Source: a bacterium
GTDB lineage: Bacteria > Patescibacteriota > Minisyncoccia > Portnoybacterales > JAKAHB01
Length of the DNA stretch: 35,191 nucleotides
NCBI GenBank assembly: GCA_021815315.1
Contig: JAKAHB010000006.1
Location: 1-35,191, forward strand
Direction of reading: 5' to 3'
Shown: in pieces, positions 16,987 to 25,817 of the stretch
How the letters are laid out: each line of letters begins with the position of its first letter
How positions within the stretch are numbered: position 1 is the first letter of the stretch
Translations under genes and position numbers: made by a program
The notes under the pieces: generated by a model
Database searches by the model: none
Told to the model about the DNA's origin: nothing
Seen by the model: the letters and a program-made list of their open reading frames with translations, nothing else

Positions 16987-17085
16987 ATGAAAAAGAAACC
17001 GCTTGTCCACAAATTGTTAATTGTTGCCGTCTTTTTAATCGTTCTCTCTATGATTCTCTCGCTCTTTTTGCCTTTTCTGCGCTAG
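16987..17085 (+). CDS. Putative 32-aa single-TM microprotein
   Basis: ATG..TAG: MKKKPLVHKLLIVAVFLIVLSMILSLFLPFLR; TATAAT at 16975-16980. Confidence 0.5.
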   Translation: MKKKPLVHKLLIVAVFLIVLSMILSLFLPFLR

Positions 17086-17088
17086 CAA

Positions 17089-18891
17089 TCATTTCTTAAG
17101 CGCTTTCAAAAACACGTCTTGGGGAATATTAACTTTGCCAAGCGTTTTCATTTTTTTCTTGCCTTTTTTCTGTTTTTCCAAAAGTTTTCTCTTGCGCGTC
17201 ACGTCGCCGCCGTATAAATAACCCGTAACATCTTTGCGCATGGCCGAAATGGTTTCGCGAGCGACAATCTTCCCTCCCAAAACCGCCTGCAAGGCAACGG
17301 TAAACATTTGCTTGGGAACCACTTCCTTAAGCCGCTCAACCAAAGCGCGCCCCTCGCTTTCTGCTTTCTTTTTGGGCACCACCCGAGAAAAAGCTTCTAC
17401 CATCTCCCCCGCGATCAATACGTCCAAACGCACTAAGTCGGCTTCCCGATAGCCGGTTAATTCATAACTCATGGAGGCGTAACCACTGCTAACGCTTTTT
17501 AATTTGTCGTAAAAATCAACGATAATTTCCCGAAGCGGCACTTCATATTCCAACACCACCCTCTCTTGGCTTAAAAAAGTCGTGTTCAAAAATACGCAAG
17601 AAGATCCTTCGGCCAATTTCATAACCGCGCCCATAAAACTGGCGGGGGTGATAATTTCCAGTTTCACCCAGGGTTCTTTGATGTATTCCAGCAAATGGGC
17701 GTCGGGCATTTCTTGGGCGGTTTTGATAATTTTTATTTCCGCCCCTCTAGTTTTTTCCAAAATTTCATAGGCCACGCTGGGAGTGGTGATCAAAAGCTCC
17801 AGATTATATTCGCGCTTTAATCTTTCCGAAACAATTTCCAGGTGCAGCATCCCCAAAAAGCCGCATTTAAACCCGCGCCCCAAGGCCTCCGAACTTTCCA
17901 GTTCAAAAGTCAAAGAAGAGTCGCTCAAACTTAATTTGGCCAGGGCGTCTTTTAGGAGTTCGAAATCATCGTCCTCGCCGGCCGGATAGAAACTGGCAAA
18001 GACCATTGGGTCGGGCTCTTTGTATCCGGGCAAGGCCAGCGCGCTTTCAAGCGGAGAGATAATCGTATCGCCGACTCGACAAAAAGAAATGTCTTTAAGC
18101 CCGGTGGCAATGTAACCGATTTGCCCCGCGCCCAAAGAGGGCATTTTGGTCAACGCTGGATGGAAAAGCCCGACTTCCAGAATTTCCACTTCCTTTTTGA
18201 AAGCGGCCATTTTGATTTTTTGGCCGGCTTTGGCTGCTCCCCCGAACAAGCGCACGTAAGCGATTACTCCCTTGAAAGAATCGTAGGCTGAATCAAAAAT
18301 CAAGGCTTGCAACTTTTGTTCTTTGGCTTGAGGCGGAGCAACTTTGGCAATTACCGCTTCCAGCAGTTCCGGCACTCCTTGGCCGGTCTTACCCGAAATT
18401 TTGAAAACTTCTCCGTCAAATTTTTCTCCCATTAAACTTTCCAGCGTAGTGCGCACTTCCAGCTCGGCCTCTTCAATTTGAGCCGAGGGCAAATCAATTT
18501 TATTTAAAGCCGGAATAATCGTCAATTTTTGATTTAACGCCAATTGCAAATTAGCCAGAGTTTGCGCTTGCACGCCTTTGGTGGCGTCCACCAACAAAAT
18601 CGCTCCTTCCACCGCCGCCAACGAGCGCGAAACTTCGTAAGAAAAATCCACGTGCCCGGGAGTGTCAATCAAGTTAAGCTGATAATCTTGGCCGTCCAGC
18701 TTGTAATTCATAGTCACCGGCTGGAGTTTGATTGTAATGCCCCGTTCCCGTTCCAGTTCCATTTGGTCCAGCACTTGTTCTTTCATTTTTCGTTTTTCAA
18801 TCGTTCCGGTCAATTCCAAAAACCGATCCGCCAAAGTGGATTTTCCATGGTCAATATGCGCAATTATGCAGAAATTTCGGATGTTTTGCAT
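17089..18891 (-). CDS. lepA: Elongation factor 4 (LepA)
   Basis: MQNIRNFCIIAHIDHGKSTLADRFLE, DTPGHVDFSYEVSRSLAAVEGAILLVDA, LNKIDLP and the LepA C-terminal domain. Confidence 0.97.
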   Translation of the reverse strand: MQNIRNFCIIAHIDHGKSTLADRFLELTGTIEKRKMKEQVLDQMELERERGITIKLQPVTMNYKLDGQDYQLNLIDTPGHVDFSYEVSRSLAAVEGAILLVDATKGVQAQTLANLQLALNQKLTIIPALNKIDLPSAQIEEAELEVRTTLESLMGEKFDGEVFKISGKTGQGVPELLEAVIAKVAPPQAKEQKLQALIFDSAYDSFKGVIAYVRLFGGAAKAGQKIKMAAFKKEVEILEVGLFHPALTKMPSLGAGQIGYIATGLKDISFCRVGDTIISPLESALALPGYKEPDPMVFASFYPAGEDDDFELLKDALAKLSLSDSSLTFELESSEALGRGFKCGFLGMLHLEIVSERLKREYNLELLITTPSVAYEILEKTRGAEIKIIKTAQEMPDAHLLEYIKEPWVKLEIITPASFMGAVMKLAEGSSCVFLNTTFLSQERVVLEYEVPLREIIVDFYDKLKSVSSGYASMSYELTGYREADLVRLDVLIAGEMVEAFSRVVPKKKAESEGRALVERLKEVVPKQMFTVALQAVLGGKIVARETISAMRKDVTGYLYGGDVTRKRKLLEKQKKGKKKMKTLGKVNIPQDVFLKALKK

Positions 18892-19013
18892 TAAGATAAC
18901 CGCCATCGGTAAAGAACAACTGGCCTTTTTAGATCATACCTTTATAACATAAAATTTACAAATTGAGAATACCAAACCTCCCTCGTAAGGGCCGAGCCCC
19001 TGCGACACACTTT

Positions 19014-20639
19014 CTACAAATTGGCGATGTCTTCTTCCACCACCACTTTTTTGAGAGAAAACTTGGAGAATAACGCCCGCAGCAAATCGCGCATTTCTTC
19101 CAGCTTCATCCAAGAACTGATCAAAATATAAACAAAAACGCCCGCCAGTCCCGCCAGAGTCCCTTGCAAAAAAATTCCCAGCCCAGTCTGCATATCAACC
19201 AGTCTTGCTCCCAAGCGCAACCCTAGCCAAGCGGCAATCCCCGCCCCCAGGGCGGCCAAAACCATTTTAACGCCACCGCTAAAAATACTTTCATCCTGAA
19301 AATCTTTAAGCCTTCTTTCCAGCGAAAACCACAAGGCCAGCATCTGTAAAATGGCGCCGCTAGCAAAACCAAGGGCCAGCCCCGGCACCCCCAGCTGCCG
19401 GCCAAAAAACCAGGCCAGGCCAATTCTGGCTACGCTGCCAAAAAGTCCCCAAAGAAACGGCGTTTTGGAATCTTCCAAAGAAAAAAAGGCTCGCGAAAGC
19501 AACAGGGTCAAGCCCTCCGCCAAGAGCCCCAAGGTTAAAAATTTTAAAGATTCAACGGTTAAAACCGTGTTTGACCAGGTGAATTTTCCGGTTCCCAAAA
19601 TAATTCTGACAATTTGCGCGCGCAGAATAATAAACAGAGCGCTGGCCGGAATCAAGTAAAAAAGTATCTGGCGGAAAGTGTAGATAAAACTTTGCTTGAA
19701 AGCCACCCAGTCTTGGCGTCCCGCTTCTTCGGATAATTTGGGAAAACTGGCCACCACGAAAGAAGCGGCAAAAATTCCCAAGGGAAAGCTCCAAATATTA
19801 TACGCCAAATCAAAAATAGCGATTGACCCGATCGCTAGCGACGAAGCCAAAACGGTAATCGCCAAAAAATTGAGCTGCAACAGAGCAACCGACATAATTC
19901 TGGGCGAAGTCAGATAGAGAATATCTTTTAACCCGGGCTGGCGCCAGTTAAACAAAAAGGAATAGCGATACCCCGTGCCAACCAGCGAAGGAATTTGCGT
20001 CAGGAAATGAATCAAAGACCCCAGCACCACCCCCCAGGCCAGGCCCGCCAGTCCAAAACGAGGCACCAAAACCAAAGCGCCAAAGATAATGCTCAAATTG
20101 TAAAGAATGGGCGCAAGGGCATAAGTGAAAAAGCGTTTCAAGCTTTGCAGGATGTTGCCCAAAACCGCGGAAAGCCCCAGAAGAAAGGGAGACCACGCCA
20201 TAATCCTGGTGAGCTTAACCGTTTCGGCAATTTTTTCAGCCGAAAACCCCGGGGTCAAAATTTTGATTAAAAAAGGAGCAAAAGCAAAAAGCGCCAGAGA
20301 GAATAGAATCAAAAATAAACTGGTAAAATTGGCCACGCAATTGGCCAGGGCCCAAGCTTCTTTTTTGTCCTCTCGGTGCAGAAAACGAATAAAGACCGGA
20401 ATAAATCCGGCCGAAAGCGCTCCCATGATGATCAAATTAAAAACCAGATCGGGGAAACGAAAAGCGGCGTAGTAGATATCCAGTTCGTTGCCCGCGCCAA
20501 AAGTTCCGGCTAAAATCCGATCGCGCAAAACTCCCAAAAGTCGGCTGGCCACAGAGGCCCCGCCCAAAAGCAAAGCCGCTCCGCCGATTTGTTGGAAATT
20601 GGATTGGAAAAGTTTTTGGTATATTTTTTTAATCATCAA
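19014..20639 (-). CDS. murJ: Lipid II flippase MurJ/MviN family
   Basis: GGASVASRLLGVLRDRILAGTFGAGNELDIYYAAFRFPDLVFNLIIMGALSAGFIPVF. Confidence 0.93.
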   Translation of the reverse strand: MMIKKIYQKLFQSNFQQIGGAALLLGGASVASRLLGVLRDRILAGTFGAGNELDIYYAAFRFPDLVFNLIIMGALSAGFIPVFIRFLHREDKKEAWALANCVANFTSLFLILFSLALFAFAPFLIKILTPGFSAEKIAETVKLTRIMAWSPFLLGLSAVLGNILQSLKRFFTYALAPILYNLSIIFGALVLVPRFGLAGLAWGVVLGSLIHFLTQIPSLVGTGYRYSFLFNWRQPGLKDILYLTSPRIMSVALLQLNFLAITVLASSLAIGSIAIFDLAYNIWSFPLGIFAASFVVASFPKLSEEAGRQDWVAFKQSFIYTFRQILFYLIPASALFIILRAQIVRIILGTGKFTWSNTVLTVESLKFLTLGLLAEGLTLLLSRAFFSLEDSKTPFLWGLFGSVARIGLAWFFGRQLGVPGLALGFASGAILQMLALWFSLERRLKDFQDESIFSGGVKMVLAALGAGIAAWLGLRLGARLVDMQTGLGIFLQGTLAGLAGVFVYILISSWMKLEEMRDLLRALFSKFSLKKVVVEEDIANL

Positions 20640-20779
20640 CTTTTGGACTTGTCACTTGCAGATATCTTCGCGTTGTTCTGATTTTAACATGACCAAGCAG
20701 TTCTTGCACCTAACGCAATCCCTGCTATTTTCCGGCAAAGCCGTGGTAAAGCCGTGGCTCATCTTCCAGTTTTTTCAGA

Positions 20780-20808
20780 TAGACATCCACTGGCTTTTTC
20801 TCTATAAT
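20780..20808 (+). promoter_or_regulatory. Predicted promoter of the plus-strand island
   Basis: TAGACA (20780-20785), N17, TATAAT (20803-20808). Confidence 0.5.
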
Positions 20809-20934
20809 AGAGGCATAAATGAAGTATAGTTAACATCCGCCTGGAAGACAATAATCCGCGCAGTATATGAAAATACTTCGAATGATGCCGAAACGTTAGA
20901 CGAACTGAATTTTTAATTTTATAAATGAGGGGTT

Positions 20935-21015
20935 ATGGAAAATTATTCTGACAATATCGTAAAAAAATATGATTTTTGGACAGTTAAGGTCCATCCAAAC
21001 CAAGAATATTTATGA
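20935..21015 (+). CDS. Small ORF MENYSDNIVKKYDFWTVKVHPNQEYL; possible truncated HIT-like N-terminus
   Basis: SD GAGGGG; stop overlaps next start as ATGA (21012-21015). Confidence 0.4.
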   Translation: MENYSDNIVKKYDFWTVKVHPNQEYL

Positions 21016-21713
21016 AACCAAAGTTAAAACTTGCCATAGACATAAAAGCTGACACTGAAAACGCCAAATGGTTTGTCAAAAACGGTGAGTTTATTGACTG
21101 GTTTTTGCCTCTAAATTTTCAGTATATAACCAGCAAAAAGTTTTCTCTTTCGGAGAGGAACAAGGTTATTGCCGAATACACGAAGCATATCCACAAGATA
21201 AACAAGCAGGCTATCTTAGCTGGCGTTGATGAGACTAGGAAACGATGGATGAAAATTGAAAATAGTTTTTATGATCTAGCCAACAATATTTTTAAGGGAC
21301 ACCCTTGGCCAAAAGGGAAATATATTGGGTATGCCTCTATCTATTTAATGTTTCCTAGAAATATTAGTGAAAAAACTTTTTACTTTCCATATTCCCAAGA
21401 TGAATGGAACCCACCTGGAGTAATTGCTCACGAACTTTTGCATTTTATTTTCTTTGATTACATCAAAAAGAAGTATGGGGTTACCGAAAACGACGAATTT
21501 AAAGGCAAAAACCCTAAATATGTCTGGCAAGTTTCAGAAACCTTCAACACGGTAATTGAAAACTGGAAGCCATACAGGGATATTTTCGCTACGAAAGAAA
21601 ATTACAAACCATATCCTGGTTGCGAAAAAATGTTTGCCACCATGACTAAGCAATGGGCCAGAAAACAAGATATTGAAAGTTTCTTGGACCGGTGGCTATT
21701 ATTGGAACAATAA
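21012..21713 (+). CDS. Hypothetical protein with HExxH motif (putative zinc metallopeptidase-like)
   Basis: GVIAHELLHFIFFDYIKKKYG within a 233-aa ORF. Confidence 0.65.
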   Translation: MKPKLKLAIDIKADTENAKWFVKNGEFIDWFLPLNFQYITSKKFSLSERNKVIAEYTKHIHKINKQAILAGVDETRKRWMKIENSFYDLANNIFKGHPWPKGKYIGYASIYLMFPRNISEKTFYFPYSQDEWNPPGVIAHELLHFIFFDYIKKKYGVTENDEFKGKNPKYVWQVSETFNTVIENWKPYRDIFATKENYKPYPGCEKMFATMTKQWARKQDIESFLDRWLLLEQ

Positions 21714-21835
21714 ATTTTCTACAGCGGCTAGCAACAAGCATCTGATGGCGCGCTTTAAATACTCGGAACGTTGTGAAATGCTAATAAATTTTTTTATTTT
21801 TAATCTGGGAGAGTTTTATTCTCGCGTCAAAATAG

Positions 21836-22357
21836 ATGCCGAAATCACTTAATATAAAATTTGAAAAAGCCGTACGAATCCTGTCGGAGTATATGCCACC
21901 ATCAGATGAAAATAGTAGAAAGCCTGTGATATTCCATGATATACGCGTTGGCGTATATTTGTATGAAAATGGTTATCCGGAAGATGTCGTTTTGGCTGGC
22001 GTTTTGCACGACGCGATAGAGTGGTCTGGCGCTGACGAACAATTATTGAGAGATGAGTTCGGCGATAATGTTGTCCGCTTGATTTCCGCGTGCACAAAAG
22101 ATGATGCGATTGAAGACAAGGAGGAAAGAACAAACGAACTGATTCAAAGGTGCGCGCAAAACGGGCAAGATGCTCTCATTGTAAAGACGGCTGATATTAT
22201 TGACAGCTTTAAGTGGTATGTCGGCCAAAACAACGATGACGAATTGAAAAATCATTGTGTAAAGAATGCTAACGCTATTTTCAAATTTAAGCCGAAAGAT
22301 TTTGACGATAAAATATTTGACGAGCTGAAAAGTTGGCAAGAAAGGTTTACGAGTTAA
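21836..22357 (+). CDS. HD-domain hydrolase, RelA/SpoT (Mesh1)-like
   Basis: FHDIRVGVYL, VVLAGVLHDAIEWSGADEQLLRDEFGDNVVRLISACTKD, IVKTADIIDS: H...HD...D spacing like SpoT/Mesh1 HD hydrolases. Confidence 0.75.
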   Translation: MPKSLNIKFEKAVRILSEYMPPSDENSRKPVIFHDIRVGVYLYENGYPEDVVLAGVLHDAIEWSGADEQLLRDEFGDNVVRLISACTKDDAIEDKEERTNELIQRCAQNGQDALIVKTADIIDSFKWYVGQNNDDELKNHCVKNANAIFKFKPKDFDDKIFDELKSWQERFTS

Positions 22358-22385
22358 ATAAAATAATTTTTAAAAACTAAAATCT

Positions 22386-23033
22386 ATGCGCCAAACACAA
22401 AAAACCATCGTTGCCATCGTTGTTGTAGTGATTATTATTAGTGGCGGAATATATTTTTGGCAACAAAAAAAGAACGCGGGCTCAAAGCTGCCAAGCGCGT
22501 CAAAGCCGGAACAAAACCAAAACGCCGGGCAAGATACTACTGGTGGCCAGCCGGTCACAACGCCAAAAATTAACCAACCCGTGGGACAAATTTATAAAAA
22601 TACGAAATTTTCCTACAGCTGCCCCAAAGATTGGTCGCTGAACCAAAACAAAAACTATGATGGGCAGGTTGATTTAAGCGAGTGCACAAAAATATATTCC
22701 GGAGAAATATCATTTGACGATGGGATAAGCTTAACTTTTGGTTTTGTTCCCCGGGCTGTATCCGAAAACTACAGAATAAACAACCAAAAATACGCCGACA
22801 CGATTTTTAACGAAGTGAAAAACGAGGCCAACGCGAGAACCTACGCAAACAATAATTTTTCTGGATGGATTTCTTTGAGGAACGAAAGGCATGCCCTGGC
22901 CATGATCGCGCGCTATGAGGTCGCCGATGGATATTACGAAGTAAGCGCGAACGCCATGGGCAATTCAAAGACAGATACCGAATTCAAAAAAATGACCGAC
23001 GACATCGTAGGGACGTTTCAAGTCGTGAAATAA
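22386..23033 (+). CDS. Membrane-anchored extracytoplasmic hypothetical protein
   Basis: N-terminal TM (TIVAIVVVVIIISGGIYFW), low-complexity linker, then a soluble domain. Confidence 0.7.
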   Translation: MRQTQKTIVAIVVVVIIISGGIYFWQQKKNAGSKLPSASKPEQNQNAGQDTTGGQPVTTPKINQPVGQIYKNTKFSYSCPKDWSLNQNKNYDGQVDLSECTKIYSGEISFDDGISLTFGFVPRAVSENYRINNQKYADTIFNEVKNEANARTYANNNFSGWISLRNERHALAMIARYEVADGYYEVSANAMGNSKTDTEFKKMTDDIVGTFQVVK

Positions 23034-23053
23034 AATCAGCGCAATCTCCTCGT

Positions 23054-23083
23054 CATAAAACCGCCCTCGGGGGCGGTTTTATG
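23054..23083. terminator. Bidirectional intrinsic terminator
   Basis: CATAAAACCGCCC-TCGG-GGGCGGTTTTATG between convergent genes. Confidence 0.88.
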
Positions 23084-23100
23084 AAGCTCAATTTTTCTCT

Positions 23101-25722
23101 TTACTTCACCACAAACCCGAAAGTTTTATCGGTTGTAAAGTCTCCCGAAAAATTGAATTTATGGTCGGGTAATTCTTTAAAAGTTCCGTCTTGCGCCAGC
23201 AAGACTTTTTTATTTTCCGGAAATTCAATCTCCACTTCCAGTGAAGAATTCTCCATCCCCGGCTGCTTTTGGGCGACCAAAGAAAAACTCGCCGGTTTAT
23301 CGTCGGCCAAGTCTAAAATAAACGGCAATTTATATTGCAACAGCAGGTTTACTTTTTCTTTGGGGCTTGTATAGGCCCAGCCGCCAAAAACGGTCTTGCC
23401 GCTTTCGTTAAAAACATCCAGGCCAAATTTATTGGCAGTTTTACCGGCTAGAATTTGCGCCAAGTCTTTGTCTTTTTTATAGCCGGATTTTTCATAATCA
23501 ACCGATGCTTGCACAGTTTCTTTTGTGTTGCCCGAAGCAAATAACAGTTGGCTGCCTTGGGGCGCGTAGAGCCGGAAATAGTCGGCATTCACCTTGTTCC
23601 AAAAGTCATAGGCAAGGCCCCCTCCGTTGTGTTGACGCTCAATTTTAACCGTGTCAAAAACCTGACCGTTGGAGCCGATTCTAATTATCTGTTTTATCTT
23701 TTGGCTGACAACGTGATCCGTTTTATAGCCGCAGATATTGGAGTTAACAAACAGAGAAAAGTCCTTTTCGGTTTTTTGCACTTGCCCGGCCCAGCCCTGG
23801 CCAACAACAAAGTTCTCCAATGAGTTATCTCTGAAATAGAGCAGGGCCTCTTTCCTCTCCAACGACTGCAAAAGAACTTGCAATAACGCCAAGGGGTCGT
23901 CCGTGGCCTTGGCGGACATCTTTTGGAATAACAGAGGAGCCAAGTCGGCCAAAATCTTTTTGGGCTTGTTTTCCGTTTTGTCAAAATCACCTTCTACTTT
24001 GTTTTGCACTTCGGCCACAAAGTTGTCGGCGGATATTCGCAAATTATAGGCGGGCAAATCAATCTGACCGGTAAAACGCAACAAGTTTTCAACAACCTGG
24101 GGCGTTAACGCAATCACTCCGTCAACGGTTTCTCCGCCGGTTTTTTCATAGAAACTGGCCACCTTTTGGGCTGAAGTCGGGAAATCGGCAAACCAGTTGG
24201 CATCATGCATTGACCAGTTGGCGGAAATTTTTTGGATAGGTTCGGGCGGCACGATGTATTCTTGCAATTGGCCATCCGGGTTGTAAACGTTGTCAATAAA
24301 GATTTTTTTAAAACTCCCCTTGTCCACGTCAAAAACTCCATAGGAACCGATAAAGCCGCCGGTCGCCCGCAGCTCCGAATTATTCTGGAAAATCACCAAA
24401 TATTTTTTGGCTCTTTGATGGCCCAAAAAGTTTAACAAGTTGTCCAGATAATAAGGCGCGTTATCCAGGCTTTTGACGGCCAAACCAAGACTGCCCTGCA
24501 ACTGGTCCAGATTTTGGCCGGGGATCAAGTCGGCTGGAACTTGAGCCATTCTTTTCTGGGCCTCGGTTAGATAGGAAGAGGCCAATTTAATATTTTGTTC
24601 AAGTTCAAAGAGGCGGTCAGTTAACGAACCGCCGCCGGAGTCCCGACTAAAAACTTTTTTTATTTCCGGCTCCAAAGAAGCCAGCGAGAAAGACAAATGC
24701 TCCCCCGCCAAAGAAATATTTTTAGCCGCTATTAAAACATCGTTGCTCTGGGAAACCCTGTTTAGCCCCGGTACAAAAGCCAAAAGAGCCAATAAATTGC
24801 CCGCCAAACCATCAACCTTTGTTTCGGCCAAGTTTAACTGCCCGGAAGCTTGGTAAAAACTTTCTCCGGCTAAACGAAAATTCTGGTCACCCAACGCCTT
24901 TTTTGCCAATAGGAGGTTATGATAACCGGCATAAGTGCTGGCCAAAGCCTCGTCTTTAACTTTCAGTCCTTGACCCAAAAATCCAACCAGAGGGATTAAC
25001 AGGATTAGAAACAAAGCTGTCGCCATAAAAATCGGCTTATTTTTAAACCCATTCAACGCTTGTCGCCAAAAAAATCCAGTTCCGATTTTTATTTTTCCCG
25101 ACGGAGGAGTAAAAACAGGCTGATAAAAAGTTTCGGAAATGACCTGTGGCTTATTGGTTTTCGGCCCGGAGAGAATACTTGAAAAAGCGGCCAGCTCCCG
25201 CTTCAGCTCCTCTTCGTCAAGCGCTCCTTCGTTTTCTTGGGCCTCGCTTTTTTTAGCGATTTCTCTGACCGCTACAGTTAATTCCGGACCGTCAAGAATA
25301 ATGTCCAGCCCCAGATCGCTAGCTTGCCTTGTCAGCTCAATTTTTAATAGTGCCTCTTCCGGCTTGGCTTTTGCGGCAAAAATCTCTGGCTCTGTTTCCG
25401 CTGGGAATTTGTTGGAGGGCGCAGAGACGTCGTTTTGGGGCAACAGCTGTTCGTCTCTTTGGTGAATTTTTTCCAAAATATTAAGCAACAATTCTCGCTG
25501 ATTGGTCTCTTGCCGCCTGGAAAAGTGTTTATCCAGATAGTTTAACAACCATTTTTTTTCGTCAAATTTTTTTGGATTTTTACGCCGAGACGGCATCCTG
25601 ATTTTTTGTCGGCCGGTTTTTTGAGTCAAACGCCAAAGCCGATCCTTTAAAGGATTCTCCATCTTTGTCGCTCGAATGTCGGCGACGAGTTTTGTTTTGG
25701 GGACTTTGGCGACCATAGACAA
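23101..25722 (-). CDS. DUF4012 family membrane protein
   Basis: RAKKYLVIFQNNSELRATGGFIGSYGVFDVDKGSFKKIFIDNVYNPDGQL... characteristic of DUF4012; internal TM helix. Confidence 0.85.
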   Translation of the reverse strand: MSMVAKVPKTKLVADIRATKMENPLKDRLWRLTQKTGRQKIRMPSRRKNPKKFDEKKWLLNYLDKHFSRRQETNQRELLLNILEKIHQRDEQLLPQNDVSAPSNKFPAETEPEIFAAKAKPEEALLKIELTRQASDLGLDIILDGPELTVAVREIAKKSEAQENEGALDEEELKRELAAFSSILSGPKTNKPQVISETFYQPVFTPPSGKIKIGTGFFWRQALNGFKNKPIFMATALFLILLIPLVGFLGQGLKVKDEALASTYAGYHNLLLAKKALGDQNFRLAGESFYQASGQLNLAETKVDGLAGNLLALLAFVPGLNRVSQSNDVLIAAKNISLAGEHLSFSLASLEPEIKKVFSRDSGGGSLTDRLFELEQNIKLASSYLTEAQKRMAQVPADLIPGQNLDQLQGSLGLAVKSLDNAPYYLDNLLNFLGHQRAKKYLVIFQNNSELRATGGFIGSYGVFDVDKGSFKKIFIDNVYNPDGQLQEYIVPPEPIQKISANWSMHDANWFADFPTSAQKVASFYEKTGGETVDGVIALTPQVVENLLRFTGQIDLPAYNLRISADNFVAEVQNKVEGDFDKTENKPKKILADLAPLLFQKMSAKATDDPLALLQVLLQSLERKEALLYFRDNSLENFVVGQGWAGQVQKTEKDFSLFVNSNICGYKTDHVVSQKIKQIIRIGSNGQVFDTVKIERQHNGGGLAYDFWNKVNADYFRLYAPQGSQLLFASGNTKETVQASVDYEKSGYKKDKDLAQILAGKTANKFGLDVFNESGKTVFGGWAYTSPKEKVNLLLQYKLPFILDLADDKPASFSLVAQKQPGMENSSLEVEIEFPENKKVLLAQDGTFKELPDHKFNFSGDFTTDKTFGFVVK

Positions 25723-25765
25723 ACTAGGGCTAAAGAGCCCTTAATACTTGCTGATATTATAGCAT

Positions 25766-25790
25766 AAAAAAAGGCGCCCCAAGGCGCGTC
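25766..25790 (-). terminator. Intrinsic terminator of the glycosyltransferase operon
   Basis: Minus strand GCGCC-TTGG-GGCGC then CTTTTTTTATG. Confidence 0.7.
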
Positions 25791-25817
25791 TTTTAGCAGA
25801 AAAGTTCGGAGAGGCCG

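Noticed and set aside
21714-21835. Integron attC-like site between island genes, and GTTAGAC near 20897
   Set aside because: Only one loose core-like match; no paired RYYYAAC/GTTRRRY boxes or consistent palindrome between the genes, and no integrase in the window.
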